Source: Alphaproteobacteria bacterium (GTDB lineage: Bacteria; Pseudomonadota; Alphaproteobacteria; Rhizobiales; Beijerinckiaceae). From it: a DNA stretch of 7,618 nt. Below the pieces are notes generated by a model. That model made no database searches. It was given only the letters and a program-made list of their open reading frames with translations, and was not told where the DNA came from. The position numbers and the translations under genes were made by a program. The stretch is taken from positions 1 to 7,618 of the forward strand of contig RFXE01000079.1 in assembly GCA_009921785.1 (NCBI GenBank), read 5' to 3'. Positions within the stretch are counted from its first letter, which is position 1; the number at the start of each line of letters is the position of its first letter. This document shows positions 1 to 6,240 of the stretch, piece after piece.

Positions 1-704
1 CCGCCGTCAGATAGAATTTCTTTTTGCAATTGCTTGATGAGATGTTTCACAATGCGGCGTTTGCGGCCCATTCCCAGATTGGTGCAAAGAGCAACAGCGG
101 TCAGCGCAATGGCGGCTTCAAGACGTCCTGCCTCAATGCCAAATGTTCTGGATTCTTTCCATAGATAGGCTGCTTGCCGCCGGATCGACATCATGAAGCG
201 GCGATAGAAAGCGCGGTCCGCCCCATCGAGAATAACAGGCGAATGGCTGATCCACGAAATCAACCGACGCGAAACAACCGATTGCAACCACGCTTCGGAG
301 CTATTCGGCCGACCATTTGTCTTGATCCAATCATCCACCAGCGTGCGGGAATTGGCCCGCGACAGTGCGGTGTCAGCAGCGCGAATGTCGCGAAGCCATC
401 CGAAGCCATTCAGCGTCTCAGCCCAAGCGCGCGACGGAGGAAATGCCGTGAAAGGTGATTGTCCTTCGGTTGCGAGAATTTTTCCTGCAAAGGCAAAATA
501 ACCGGAATAGATGTCGCCCGCAGCTGTAGGGTCACTTGTTCGCAGATCTTGCGGCGCAATCAGAATGCGCTCGATCCGGCCGCCAAAAGGCGAAAAGCTC
601 AACCAGCGAAACGGAGCGATCAAGCCGGAGACGGCTTTGACAGCGGCTCGTCGCAGGGCAAATTTCGCCATGCGTCCGACGCCACCGCGTCTTTCGCTTG
701 TCAT
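1..704 (-). CDS. Heparinase II/III family protein, N-terminal part (cut by left window edge)
   Basis: The minus-strand frame is open from an ATG at 704 to the edge, giving 234 complete codons with no stop; the rest of the gene lies outside the window. An in-frame TAA at 713-711 sits just upstream, so 704 is the earliest ATG; a GGGG at 717-714 is a weak ribosome binding site. Recognisable family segments are a basic N-terminus, a D-P-T motif near residues 58-60 followed by D-I-Y-S-G-Y-F, the G-F-G-W-L-R-D stretch at about 100-106, V-D-D-W-I near 123-127, and I-L-S-D-G at the cut end, which resembles the family's L-P-D-G-G motif. Known members have an alpha/alpha toroid followed by a beta-sandwich and cleave uronic-acid polysaccharides by elimination. 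The substrate here is unknown, and the catalytic region is mostly out of view. It lies 119 bp downstream of rsmB on the same strand, a neighbourhood recalled as common in alphaproteobacteria. Family assignment is fairly secure; enzymatic role is inference. Confidence 0.85.
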   Translation of the reverse strand, partial: MTSERRGGVGRMAKFALRRAAVKAVSGLIAPFRWLSFSPFGGRIERILIAPQDLRTSDPTAAGDIYSGYFAFAGKILATEGQSPFTAFPPSRAWAETLNGFGWLRDIRAADTALSRANSRTLVDDWIKTNGRPNSSEAWLQSVVSRRLISWISHSPVILDGADRAFYRRFMMSIRRQAAYLWKESRTFGIEAGRLEAAIALTAVALCTNLGMGRKRRIVKHLIKQLQKEILSDG

Positions 705-736
705 ATGGCTTTACCCCGCTTGATCGACTTCACTAT

Positions 737-759
737 CGGCATTCTTATCCCAAATGCCG
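737..759. repeat. 7-bp inverted repeat between rsmB and the heparinase gene
   Basis: CGGCATT (737-743) and AATGCCG (753-759) are perfect inverted copies separated by 9 bases. In minus-strand RNA they would form a small hairpin about 33-55 nt upstream of the heparinase start. No T-run follows on either strand, so it does not look like an intrinsic terminator. A separate 10-bp palindrome, TGAGGCCTCA, lies at 774-783. Either could arise by chance in a gap of this size. Confidence 0.3.
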
Positions 760-823
760 TCAAAGGTCCAAATTGAGGCCTCAGCAAGGCGCGTCGTCTG
801 TGAAAAGCTGGTCCGGTTCGCGC

Positions 824-2185
824 TCAGGCTTTTTTGAGCTGGGCGGCGAAAAATCCATCGAGACCGGCAAGGCGCGGATCAGGATCATCCATCATGAAAG
901 GTAAAGTTCTGAGATAGCCCTCAGGGGTAATCGCCGACGCAAGGGATGACCCCAAAAACGGAAGCTTTGCCGCCTCGAAGGGAACGAGCTTTAAGGACGG
1001 GTTACGGACAAGGCAGTCCCGGATCTGAAGCTCGCCTTCTTCAGGCTCGAGCGAACAGGTGCAATAAATCAAGCGACCGCCCGGCTTCAAAAGCTCCGCA
1101 CTGTGATCAAGTAGTCGTTGCTGCAGACGCGCGAGTTTCGAAAGATCTTCCTCCGCTTTGAGCCAAGCAACATCAGGATGGCGGCGGATCGTTCCCGTTG
1201 CTGTGCATGGCGCATCGACAAGGATGGCGTCAAAAGGACCACCCCGCCACAGGCTCGCATCGGCGGTTACGACATCAACGGTGAAACCGAGGCGCTTCAT
1301 ATTTTCGGAAAGGCGGATCAATCTTTTTTCTGATCGATCAACGGCCGTAACATGAGCTCCTGAAAGCGCGAGCTGCGCGGTCTTTCCACCCGGCGCGGCA
1401 CAAAGATCGGCGATAGCTTCACCAGGCTGCGGATTAAGCAAGCGCACGGGTAAAGCGGCTGCCGCGTCTTGAACCCAAAAGGCACCCTCGTCATATCCGG
1501 GCAAGGTGCGCACCGGTGTACGATCGCGCAAACGAAGCGAGCCCGTAGGCAAAATCTTCGCATTCAGTTTTTCAGCCCAGAGTTCGGGATCGGCACGCAC
1601 CGTGACATCAATTGCCGGTTCCGCACGAAAGGCCGCAGCAATCTTTGCGGCGTTATCCGCGCCATAAGCTTTGGTCCATCGCGCCGCGAGCCATTCGGGT
1701 GTGTCGGTTAAAAGCGGATCGGAGGCTTTGAGAATCTCGTCTTTTTCCCGTGCAATCCGGCGCATGACCGCATTAGCCAAGGATGTGAAACGCTTCGCGT
1801 CGGGATTGGCTTGAACCAAGCGAACCGACAGATCGACGGCGGCGTGATCAGGAACATCGAGAAATAAAATCTGCGCGGCGCCTGAAATCAGAATCGCTTC
1901 CAAATTGCCGGAATGGTTTGGCAATCCGCGCTCGACCCGCGCCTCGAGGGCTTTTGCAATTGTGCCGAGGCGACGGATCGCGGCCATACTGATCGCGCGA
2001 ACAAGGCCGCGATCCCGATCGGGAAGCTCGCGCGCTGCAGGCGTCTCGAATAAGCGCTCGAGCGTTTCGTCCAGCGGCTGGCCTTTGGTAATGAAATCAT
2101 CAATAGCCGTCACCGCTAAAGCCCGCGCGGCGAGGCCGGGATGCGGCGATGACGGCTCGTTTGAATTAGAAACGCGGGATGGCAC
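824..2185 (-). CDS. rsmB: 16S rRNA (cytosine-967-C5)-methyltransferase RsmB
   Basis: A complete 453-aa cytoplasmic protein that transfers a methyl group from S-adenosylmethionine to a cytosine of 16S rRNA. Residues about 18-150 match the NusB-like RNA-binding domain of RsmB (R-A-L-A-V start, V-D-L-S and L-A-N-A-V-M-R-R motifs). The Rossmann methyltransferase domain follows. It has V-Q-D near 238-240, the SAM-binding motif DLCAAPGGKT at 260-269, the motif IV D-A-P-C with Cys327, and the motif VI Y-C-T-C-S with Cys377. These two cysteines correspond to the catalytic pair of the Nop2/Sun/RsmB family. The start is GTG at 2185; AGAGGA at 2197-2192 is a good ribosome binding site with a 6-nt spacer. 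That site falls inside an inverted repeat (2188-2222) that could mask it. It is divergent from sdhAF4 and probably cotranscribed with the heparinase gene. Length and motifs are normal for the family. Confidence 0.96.
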   Translation of the reverse strand: MPSRVSNSNEPSSPHPGLAARALAVTAIDDFITKGQPLDETLERLFETPAARELPDRDRGLVRAISMAAIRRLGTIAKALEARVERGLPNHSGNLEAILISGAAQILFLDVPDHAAVDLSVRLVQANPDAKRFTSLANAVMRRIAREKDEILKASDPLLTDTPEWLAARWTKAYGADNAAKIAAAFRAEPAIDVTVRADPELWAEKLNAKILPTGSLRLRDRTPVRTLPGYDEGAFWVQDAAAALPVRLLNPQPGEAIADLCAAPGGKTAQLALSGAHVTAVDRSEKRLIRLSENMKRLGFTVDVVTADASLWRGGPFDAILVDAPCTATGTIRRHPDVAWLKAEEDLSKLARLQQRLLDHSAELLKPGGRLIYCTCSLEPEEGELQIRDCLVRNPSLKLVPFEAAKLPFLGSSLASAITPEGYLRTLPFMMDDPDPRLAGLDGFFAAQLKKA

Positions 2186-2187
2186 CG

Positions 2188-2222
2188 AAAGTCCTCTGCC
2201 GGATCGAAACGGTCAGGACTTT
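2188..2222 (-). promoter_or_regulatory. Inverted repeat in the rsmB leader that overlaps its Shine-Dalgarno
   Basis: On the minus strand AAAGTCCT (2222-2215) and AGGACTTT (2195-2188) are perfect 8-bp complements separated by 19 nt. Inside the spacer, CCG and CGG can extend the stem beyond a small internal loop, closing an 8-nt loop. The proximal arm contains most of the rsmB ribosome binding site (AGAGGA, 2197-2192) and ends 2 nt before the GTG start. Folded RNA would therefore hide the binding site. A regulatory role is inference, and the DNA could instead be a dyad protein-binding site in the divergent promoter region. I see no convincing -35/-10 pair in 2186-2298. Confidence 0.4.
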
Positions 2223-2298
2223 GCCTTGACCCGCGCCCTCTATGCGACCAGAACGGCGCGAACCGCAAGTGCTGTAAGCGTCCTTAGGGGATGAGATC

Positions 2299-2502
2299 AT
2301 GGCTGAGCCAGACCCGAGATCTGATGAAGTGGAACCTACCAAGACCTTGACGCCGGAGGCGCAGCGGGCGCTGGCCGAGGCTGCCGAACGACGCCAAATC
2401 GTTCAGGATCAAGTCCGTCCGCAGGAAGTACATGGCCGATCCGGCCCCGAACCGGTCCGCTATGGCGATTGGGAGAATAAAGGGATCGCGAGCGATTTCT
2501 AA
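2299..2502 (+). CDS. Succinate dehydrogenase assembly factor 4-like protein (DUF1674)
   Basis: A small 67-aa protein. The C-terminal block GPEPVRYGDWENKGIASDF at 49-67 is the DUF1674/SdhAF4 signature (G-P-E-P-x-R-Y-G-D-W-E-x-K-G, ending S-D-F). The N-terminal part is charged and probably helical (L-T-P-E-A-Q-R-A-L-A-E-A-A-E-R-R, about 17-32). In eukaryotes SDHAF4 binds the flavinylated SdhA subunit, shields it and helps it join SdhB during complex II assembly. Bacterial members are presumed to act likewise in the cytoplasm, which here is inference from the family. The ATG at 2299 follows AGGGG at 2286-2290 with an 8-nt spacer, a good ribosome binding site. It is transcribed divergently from rsmB, a neighbour arrangement recalled from other alphaproteobacteria. 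A 14-bp palindrome begins 5 bases after its stop codon. Confidence 0.9.
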   Translation: MAEPDPRSDEVEPTKTLTPEAQRALAEAAERRQIVQDQVRPQEVHGRSGPEPVRYGDWENKGIASDF

Positions 2503-2507
2503 GGCCT

Positions 2508-2521
2508 ATTTTGGCCAAAAT
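2508..2521. repeat. 14-bp perfect palindrome after sdhAF4
   Basis: ATTTTGGCCAAAAT reads identically on both strands. It lies 5 bases after the sdhAF4 stop and 8 bases before the proposed -35 box of the next gene. It has no loop, so it is a poor RNA hairpin and more like a dyad DNA-binding site. The surrounding 76 bp hold four GGCC sites (2503, 2513, 2564, 2575), and GGCCTAT occurs twice (2503 and 2575). An operator role is inference. Confidence 0.35.
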
Positions 2522-2529
2522 TCAGGGTC

Positions 2530-2557
2530 TTGGCACGAAAATCGCTAGAAATATGAG
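2530..2557 (+). promoter_or_regulatory. Candidate sigma-70 promoter for the carbonic anhydrase-like gene
   Basis: TTGGCA at 2530-2535 matches 5 of 6 bases of the -35 consensus. TATGAG at 2552-2557 matches 4 of 6 of the -10 consensus, with a 16-bp spacer. Transcription would begin near 2564, giving a leader of about 40 nt to the ATG at 2603. A small stem (AGACG 2556-2560 with CGTCT 2567-2571) lies at the expected start. This is a pattern match only. Confidence 0.35.
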
Positions 2558-2602
2558 ACGCTTGGCCGTCTTCTGGCCTATGTGATGGAGTATCGGGTGC
2601 AG

Positions 2603-3349
2603 ATGTTTAAGCGTTTCATAGCTGCTGGGTTTATTGGTCTTATCCTCCAAATCGGCGGAAGTGTGGCTCAAGAAGGGAAGGCGTGGACCTATGATGGTCC
2701 GGAAGGTCCTCAAAAATGGGCCGAGCTTGAAGCTGCCAATGCGGCTTGTGGTGCAGGACTCGAGCAATCGCCGATAGATCTCAGACCCTATTTCATTTCG
2801 TCGATCGAAAATCTCACATTTGACTGGAAAGCCCAGGCATTTCCGGTCGTCAACAATGTCCGCTCAGTCTATGCGCAGGTTGCTAAAGGCAGCACGATGA
2901 AGCTTGGCAGCGAAGAATTCGCTTTGAAGCAGATTCTTTTTCATGTGCCGGCCGAACATGCGATTGATGGTGTTCGCCACGCGATGGAAATTCAGTTTGT
3001 TCACACGCAGGGCCAAAAGAAGCTGGCCATGGTTTCGGTTTTTGTGCGGGCAGGCGATCGCAACGAGGTCTTTTCGCAAATGATGGGGCATGCGCCCGGT
3101 AAATTAGGGACCCAAACTTTGCCGAACCCAGCTGATCCGAACGCGCTTTTGCCAAAGGGGCGCGGTGTTTTCCGTTATAGGGGATCGCTGACCATGCCGC
3201 CCTGTACCGAAAATGTGGACTGGGTTGTCTTTGAAGAGCCCATCGAGGTCGCGCAAGCGGATATAGACGTCTTCAAACTGATTTTTCCGATGAATGCGCG
3301 ACCGCTCCAACCGATCAATCGGCGTTTTCTGCTCAAAGGCGTTTATTGA
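2603..3349 (+). CDS. Exported alpha-carbonic anhydrase family protein with degenerate zinc site
   Basis: A 248-aa protein with a signal peptide (M-F-K-R then a hydrophobic stretch to about residue 23, probably cut near V-A-Q/E-G), so periplasmic. Alpha-CA hallmarks are W-x-Y near 28-30, Q-S-P-I-D-L at 55-60, a T-M-P-P-C block at 197-201, and N-A-R-P-L-Q-P near 231-237. Cys49 and Cys201 fit the conserved bacterial disulfide. Aligned by eye to active enzymes, the usual Q-F-H-F-H is Q-I-L-F-H (residues 110-114), so His94 becomes Leu112 while His96 is kept as His114. The usual E-L-H-L-V-H is E-I-Q-F-V-H (129-134), so His119 becomes Gln131. The proton-shuttle N-x-G-H is N-N-V-R, so His64 becomes Arg87. 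Gate residues Glu118 and Thr197 remain. Two zinc ligands appear lost, so CO2 hydration is unlikely. ATG 2603 is preferred (GGAG at 2587-2590, clean signal peptide); GTG 2582 and ATG 2585 are in frame upstream. Confidence 0.85.
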   Translation: MFKRFIAAGFIGLILQIGGSVAQEGKAWTYDGPEGPQKWAELEAANAACGAGLEQSPIDLRPYFISSIENLTFDWKAQAFPVVNNVRSVYAQVAKGSTMKLGSEEFALKQILFHVPAEHAIDGVRHAMEIQFVHTQGQKKLAMVSVFVRAGDRNEVFSQMMGHAPGKLGTQTLPNPADPNALLPKGRGVFRYRGSLTMPPCTENVDWVVFEEPIEVAQADIDVFKLIFPMNARPLQPINRRFLLKGVY

Positions 3350-3355
3350 GCTCAA

Positions 3356-3368
3356 GTGAACCATTCAC
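3356..3368. repeat. Small inverted repeat between the carbonic anhydrase-like gene and mlaF
   Basis: GTGAA (3356-3360) and TTCAC (3364-3368) flank a 3-base centre, starting 7 bases after the stop codon at 3347-3349. The stem is short and AT-rich, and the following CTTCATTTT has no clean T-run. It is at best a weak terminator or a small dyad site. I found no convincing -35/-10 pair for the mla operon in the remaining 3369-3443 stretch. Confidence 0.2.
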
Positions 3369-3443
3369 CTTCATTTTGCCGTAACTTGTTTGCAATTGAA
3401 TGCAGCTTGGGACAAAACCGGTCAAAGGTGGCGGCGAGTCGAA

Positions 3444-4247
3444 ATGAGTGAGCGTCAAGATATTATCAGAATCGAGAATGTGCGGTTTGCCTATGGTGAG
3501 CGGACCATTCTTGACGATCTGAGCTTGACCATTCGGCGGGGCGAAATCGTCGCCATCATGGGCGCGTCGGGCGGTGGCAAAACGACCTTGCTCGGATTAA
3601 TTGGCGGACGCCTGACCCCAAGCGTGGGACGCGTTTTTGTCGAAGACCAAAATGTTCCGACTCTATCGAAATCTGCGCTTTATGCGTTGCGTCGTCGAAT
3701 CGGCATGTTGTTTCAATTTGGCGCGTTGTTCACCGATCTTTCGGTTTTCGAAAATGTCGCATTTCCCTATCGCGAGCAAACGGATTTATCTGAAGACATG
3801 ATCCGCACGCTTGTGTTGATGAAGCTCGAAGCCGTCGGGTTGCGTGGTGCGGCACACCTTATGCCTTCCGAATTATCCGGCGGCATGGCCCGTCGCGTTG
3901 CTCTCGCGCGTGCTGTTACGCTTGATCCTTCAATCATGCTTTATGATGAGCCATTTACCGGTCTCGATCCAATTTCTGTTGGCATCATTGGTCGTTTGAT
4001 AAAGCGATTGAACGCTGCTCTTGGCATGACATCCATCATTGTCACGCATGATCTGAATGAGACATTGCGCCTTGCTGATCGTGTTGTGGTTTTATCAGCT
4101 GGAAAAGTTTATTGCGATCTCGCACCCGATGATATTCGCGTTTCGACCGATCCGTTTATTCGTCAATTCGCTGATGGGTTGCCCGACGGCCCGGTGCCGT
4201 TTCATTATCCGGCGCGTGATTATGTCGGAGATCTGCTCGCATCATGA
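3444..4247 (+). CDS. mlaF: Mla phospholipid transporter ATP-binding subunit MlaF
   Basis: A 267-aa cytoplasmic ABC ATPase that powers lipid transfer by the MlaFEDB complex at the inner membrane. All nucleotide-binding motifs are present: Walker A GASGGGKTT at 40-48, Q-loop Q91 in L-F-Q-F-G-A-L-F-T-D, signature L-S-G-G-M at 144-148, Walker B I-M-L-Y-D-E-P at 164-170 with Glu169, D-loop G-L-D-P at 173-176, and switch His202. MlaF-specific traits, recalled from the E. coli protein (269 aa), are M-K-L-E-A-V-G-L-R-G-A-A, P-S-E-L-S-G-G-M-A-R-R, and the C-terminal tail D-G-P-V-P-F-x-Y-P-A-x-D-Y, the region that contacts MlaB and the neighbouring MlaF. ATG 3444 is chosen because it gives the family length and begins just before the first strand. 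A TTG at 3390 would add 18 residues without family support. It overlaps mlaE by 4 bases (ATGA), suggesting translational coupling. Confidence 0.95.
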   Translation: MSERQDIIRIENVRFAYGERTILDDLSLTIRRGEIVAIMGASGGGKTTLLGLIGGRLTPSVGRVFVEDQNVPTLSKSALYALRRRIGMLFQFGALFTDLSVFENVAFPYREQTDLSEDMIRTLVLMKLEAVGLRGAAHLMPSELSGGMARRVALARAVTLDPSIMLYDEPFTGLDPISVGIIGRLIKRLNAALGMTSIIVTHDLNETLRLADRVVVLSAGKVYCDLAPDDIRVSTDPFIRQFADGLPDGPVPFHYPARDYVGDLLAS

Positions 4248-5041
4248 AAGCAGATCCGATTTCACTTCTCACCTCTTTGGGTCATGCGGTCACAAGTCGG
4301 CTTGATCGGCTGGGTCTTGCCGCAAGATTTGCATTTGCGGTTTTTCGTGTCTTGGGCGTCGTTTTTCTGCGCTTCGGTCTTATTATTCGAGAGCTTTATT
4401 TCTCAGGCGTTCGTTCTCTTTCAATTGTAATTGTCTCAGGGCTCTTTGTGGGCATGGTGCTTGCCGTTCAAGGCTATGAAGTTTTGCAACGTTACGGCTC
4501 AACCGAAGCCTTGGGCGTTATTGTTGCCCTGTCGCTCGTGCGCGAATTAGGACCCGTTGTATCGGCACTTCTTTTTGCAGGGCGCGCAAGCTCGGCTGTT
4601 ACGGCAGAAATTGGTTTGATGCGGGCAACCGATCAATTAGCGGCGATGGACATGATGGCAGTTGATCCTCTCGCGCGTGTTATCGCCCCCCGTTTTCTTG
4701 CAGCGATTTTCTCTTTGCCTTTATTGGCTGCCTTGTTTTCGGCAGCGGGCGTTTGCGGTGCTTGGATCATCGGCGTTAAATTGATTGGCATTGACGATGG
4801 CGCTTTCTGGTCGCAAATGCAGGCCAGTGTCGATGTGCGTATCGATATCGTGAATGGTGTTTTGAAGAGCATCGTCTTTGGCGTTGCTGTCGGACTGATC
4901 TCCGTATTCGAAGGATTTTTTGCAGTACCGACGGCTGAGGGCGTATCAACTGCGACAACGCGGACGGTTGTCACATCGTCATTGGCCGTTTTGTTGTTAG
5001 ATCTTGTTTTGACCGTCATGATGTTCCGAGGATTAAACTGA
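4244..5041 (+). CDS. mlaE: Mla phospholipid transporter permease MlaE
   Basis: A 265-aa integral inner-membrane protein of the MlaE/YrbE permease family. Two copies form the membrane channel between the MlaF ATPases and the MlaD ring. Hydrophobic segments lie at about 25-50, 58-78, 85-113, 145-175 and 235-262, separated by the conserved cytoplasmic coupling region. Strong family motifs are E-L-G-P-V near 101-105, F-A-G-R, A-E-I-G-L-M-R-A-T-x-Q-L, M-M-A-V-D-P-L, V-I-A-P-R-F, and late in the protein P-T-x-E-G-V-S-x-A-T-T-R-T-V-V. These blocks match the E. coli protein (260 aa) closely as recalled. It starts inside the mlaF stop (ATGA overlap, 4244-4247) and ends on the first base of mlaD (TGATG), so it is probably translated by coupling. 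No anomalies were seen. Confidence 0.95.
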   Translation: MKADPISLLTSLGHAVTSRLDRLGLAARFAFAVFRVLGVVFLRFGLIIRELYFSGVRSLSIVIVSGLFVGMVLAVQGYEVLQRYGSTEALGVIVALSLVRELGPVVSALLFAGRASSAVTAEIGLMRATDQLAAMDMMAVDPLARVIAPRFLAAIFSLPLLAALFSAAGVCGAWIIGVKLIGIDDGAFWSQMQASVDVRIDIVNGVLKSIVFGVAVGLISVFEGFFAVPTAEGVSTATTRTVVTSSLAVLLLDLVLTVMMFRGLN

Positions 5042-5514
5042 TGAACCGCTCCCAATTTGATCTCGCGGTCGGCGCTTTCGTGGCTCTCGGCATTTTGGCG
5101 CTGCTATTTCTCGCCCTCAAAGTTGGCAATTTGGCCGGTTTTGACACCGGCACGGCCTATGTGATCGAGGCCCGGTTTGACAATATCGGTGGGATAAAAG
5201 TGCGCGCGCCGGTGAAGAGTGCCGGGGTCGTCGTCGGACGTGTCGAATCGATCAGTCTTGACGGGGAAACCTATGAGGCAGTGGCGCGTCTTAGAATTTC
5301 CTCCGCTTTTCGTTTCTCGAAAGACACAATCGCCACAATTCTGACGTCTGGTCTCTTGGGTGAGCAATATATTGGCTTGGAGTCAGGCGGGGTTCCGGAG
5401 TATTTGGCTCAGGGCGATAGGGTGATGAAAACTCAGTCGGCTATGGTTCTCGAAAAGCTCATCAGTCAATTTTTGTTCAATAAGGCGGCGGAAACGCCGG
5501 GGCAGACAAAGTAA
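5041..5514 (+). CDS. mlaD: Mla transporter MCE-domain subunit MlaD
   Basis: A 157-aa inner-membrane-anchored periplasmic protein; six copies form the hydrophobic ring that passes lipid between MlaE and MlaC. One transmembrane helix lies at about 8-28. The MCE domain spans about 38-117, with F-D-N-I-G-G-I-K at 46-53, the A-P-V-K-S-A-G-V-V-V-G-R-V segment at 56-68, and T-S-G-L-L-G-E-Q-Y-I-G-L at 102-113. The C-terminal helix T-Q-S-A-M-V-L-E-K-L-I-S-Q-F-L-F (131-146), which lines the pore, closely matches E. coli. The protein ends 11 residues later, so it lacks the long low-complexity tail recalled from the E. coli protein (183 aa). CGAGGA at 5027-5032, 8 nt before the ATG, is the best ribosome binding site in the operon. 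The start overlaps the mlaE stop by one base and the stop overlaps mlaA by one base (TAATG). Confidence 0.95.
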   Translation: MNRSQFDLAVGAFVALGILALLFLALKVGNLAGFDTGTAYVIEARFDNIGGIKVRAPVKSAGVVVGRVESISLDGETYEAVARLRISSAFRFSKDTIATILTSGLLGEQYIGLESGGVPEYLAQGDRVMKTQSAMVLEKLISQFLFNKAAETPGQTK

Positions 5515-6227
5515 TGGCGTTCATTCGGCAATTAATTCTCGGTCTATCGCTTGGGCTTTCGCTCGCGGGAAGCGCGTATGCGGACGAGACCATGCCCGCG
5601 CCTTATGATCCGCTCGAGAGCGTCAATCGCGCTACTTTCGGTCTGAATGATGTGATCGATACAGTCATCATCAACCCTCTTGTCTCGGTATGGAATGGCG
5701 TTTTGCCGCAACCCGTTCGGCAGGGCGTAAGCAATGCCTTCGATAATCTTGATGATGTGTATGCGGGCCTTAATCATGCGCTGCAGGGACGGGGTTCGCA
5801 AGCGGGCACTGATTTCGGCCGCGTGATCGTGAACACGACAGTCGGGATTGGGGGCATCTTTGATGTAGGCACTAAGATCGGCCTTAAGAAATCCTATGGC
5901 GATTTCGGACAGACCTTAGGCGTATGGGGTTTCTCAACGGGTCCTTATGTAGTTTTGCCACTGCTTGGACCTTCAACCCTTCGTGAAACAGCAGGACGCG
6001 GTGCACGTATTGTTACTGATGCGCGCAATCTATTGCCAACAAATACCTATTATGCGCTTGCTGGCACTGAATATCTGGCCACCCGCGCGGATGCGAAGGC
6101 GAATGAAGGGCTCATTGCGGCATCAAGCCTTGATCGCTATGTCTTTATTCGTAATCTTTATTGGCAGCGCCGTTTCAACCTTGTTCAAGAAGGTCGTAAC
6201 GCGAAGGCGGGCTCATCGCAGCCCTGA
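5514..6227 (+). CDS. mlaA: Outer-membrane phospholipid-removal protein MlaA (VacJ family), no lipobox
   Basis: A 237-aa MlaA/VacJ protein. In E. coli MlaA sits with porins in the outer membrane and lets mislocalised outer-leaflet phospholipid pass to MlaC. Family motifs are Y-D-P-L-E-S-V-N-R at 31-39, N-x-x-D near 45-49, P-Q-P-V-R near 65-69, D-F-G-Q-T-L-G-x-W-G at 130-139, G-P-Y-V-V-L-P-L-L-G-P-S-T-L-R at 143-157, and a late Y-W-Q-R-R. The N-terminus is a signal peptide (hydrophobic 5-20, A-Y-A/D-E cleavage near 23). Unlike the classical lipoprotein, the whole sequence contains no cysteine, so it cannot be lipidated. Its start shares one base with the mlaD stop; GGGG at 5499-5502 is a weak ribosome binding site 11 nt away. 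In E. coli this gene is unlinked to mlaFEDCB; here it lies between mlaD and mlaC. Confidence 0.94.
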   Translation: MAFIRQLILGLSLGLSLAGSAYADETMPAPYDPLESVNRATFGLNDVIDTVIINPLVSVWNGVLPQPVRQGVSNAFDNLDDVYAGLNHALQGRGSQAGTDFGRVIVNTTVGIGGIFDVGTKIGLKKSYGDFGQTLGVWGFSTGPYVVLPLLGPSTLRETAGRGARIVTDARNLLPTNTYYALAGTEYLATRADAKANEGLIAASSLDRYVFIRNLYWQRRFNLVQEGRNAKAGSSQP

Positions 6228-6238
6228 TTGGTTTTTTT
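6209..6238 (+). other. Stem-loop plus T7 run at the mlaA-mlaC junction
   Basis: GGGCT (6209-6213) and AGCCC (6220-6224) can pair around a 6-nt loop, overlapping the end of mlaA. Seven bases later comes a run of seven T (6232-6238), two bases before the mlaC ATG. The 7-nt gap between stem and T-run is longer than in a canonical intrinsic terminator. Partial attenuation, an RNA processing or stabilising hairpin, or chance are all possible. Confidence 0.25.
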
Positions 6239-6240
6239 AA

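Noticed and set aside
174..904. Several overlapping plus-strand open frames
   Set aside because: They are antisense to the heparinase gene or cover the rsmB-heparinase gap, overlap one another and show no family signature; the minus-strand frame gives clear heparinase motifs.
1905..2294. 129-aa open frame on the plus strand
   Set aside because: It is antisense to rsmB, rich in Arg, Ser and Ala as expected from a shadow frame, and runs into the sdhAF4 leader without recognisable domains.
2582..2602. GTG 2582 or ATG 2585 as the start of the carbonic anhydrase-like gene
   Set aside because: They add polar residues ahead of a normal signal peptide and have no good ribosome binding site, whereas ATG 2603 has GGAG at 2587-2590. 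They are not fully excluded.
3356..3380. Intrinsic terminator after the carbonic anhydrase-like gene
   Set aside because: The stem is 5 bp and AT-rich with a 3-base loop and no uninterrupted T-run, so it is listed only as an inverted repeat.
3390..3443. Upstream TTG start extending MlaF by 18 residues
   Set aside because: The extra residues do not resemble MlaF N-termini, and ATG 3444 gives 267 aa, close to the usual 269.
4633..5055. 140-aa open frame on the minus strand
   Set aside because: It lies opposite mlaE, which is fully supported by family motifs; its composition is what an antisense shadow would give.
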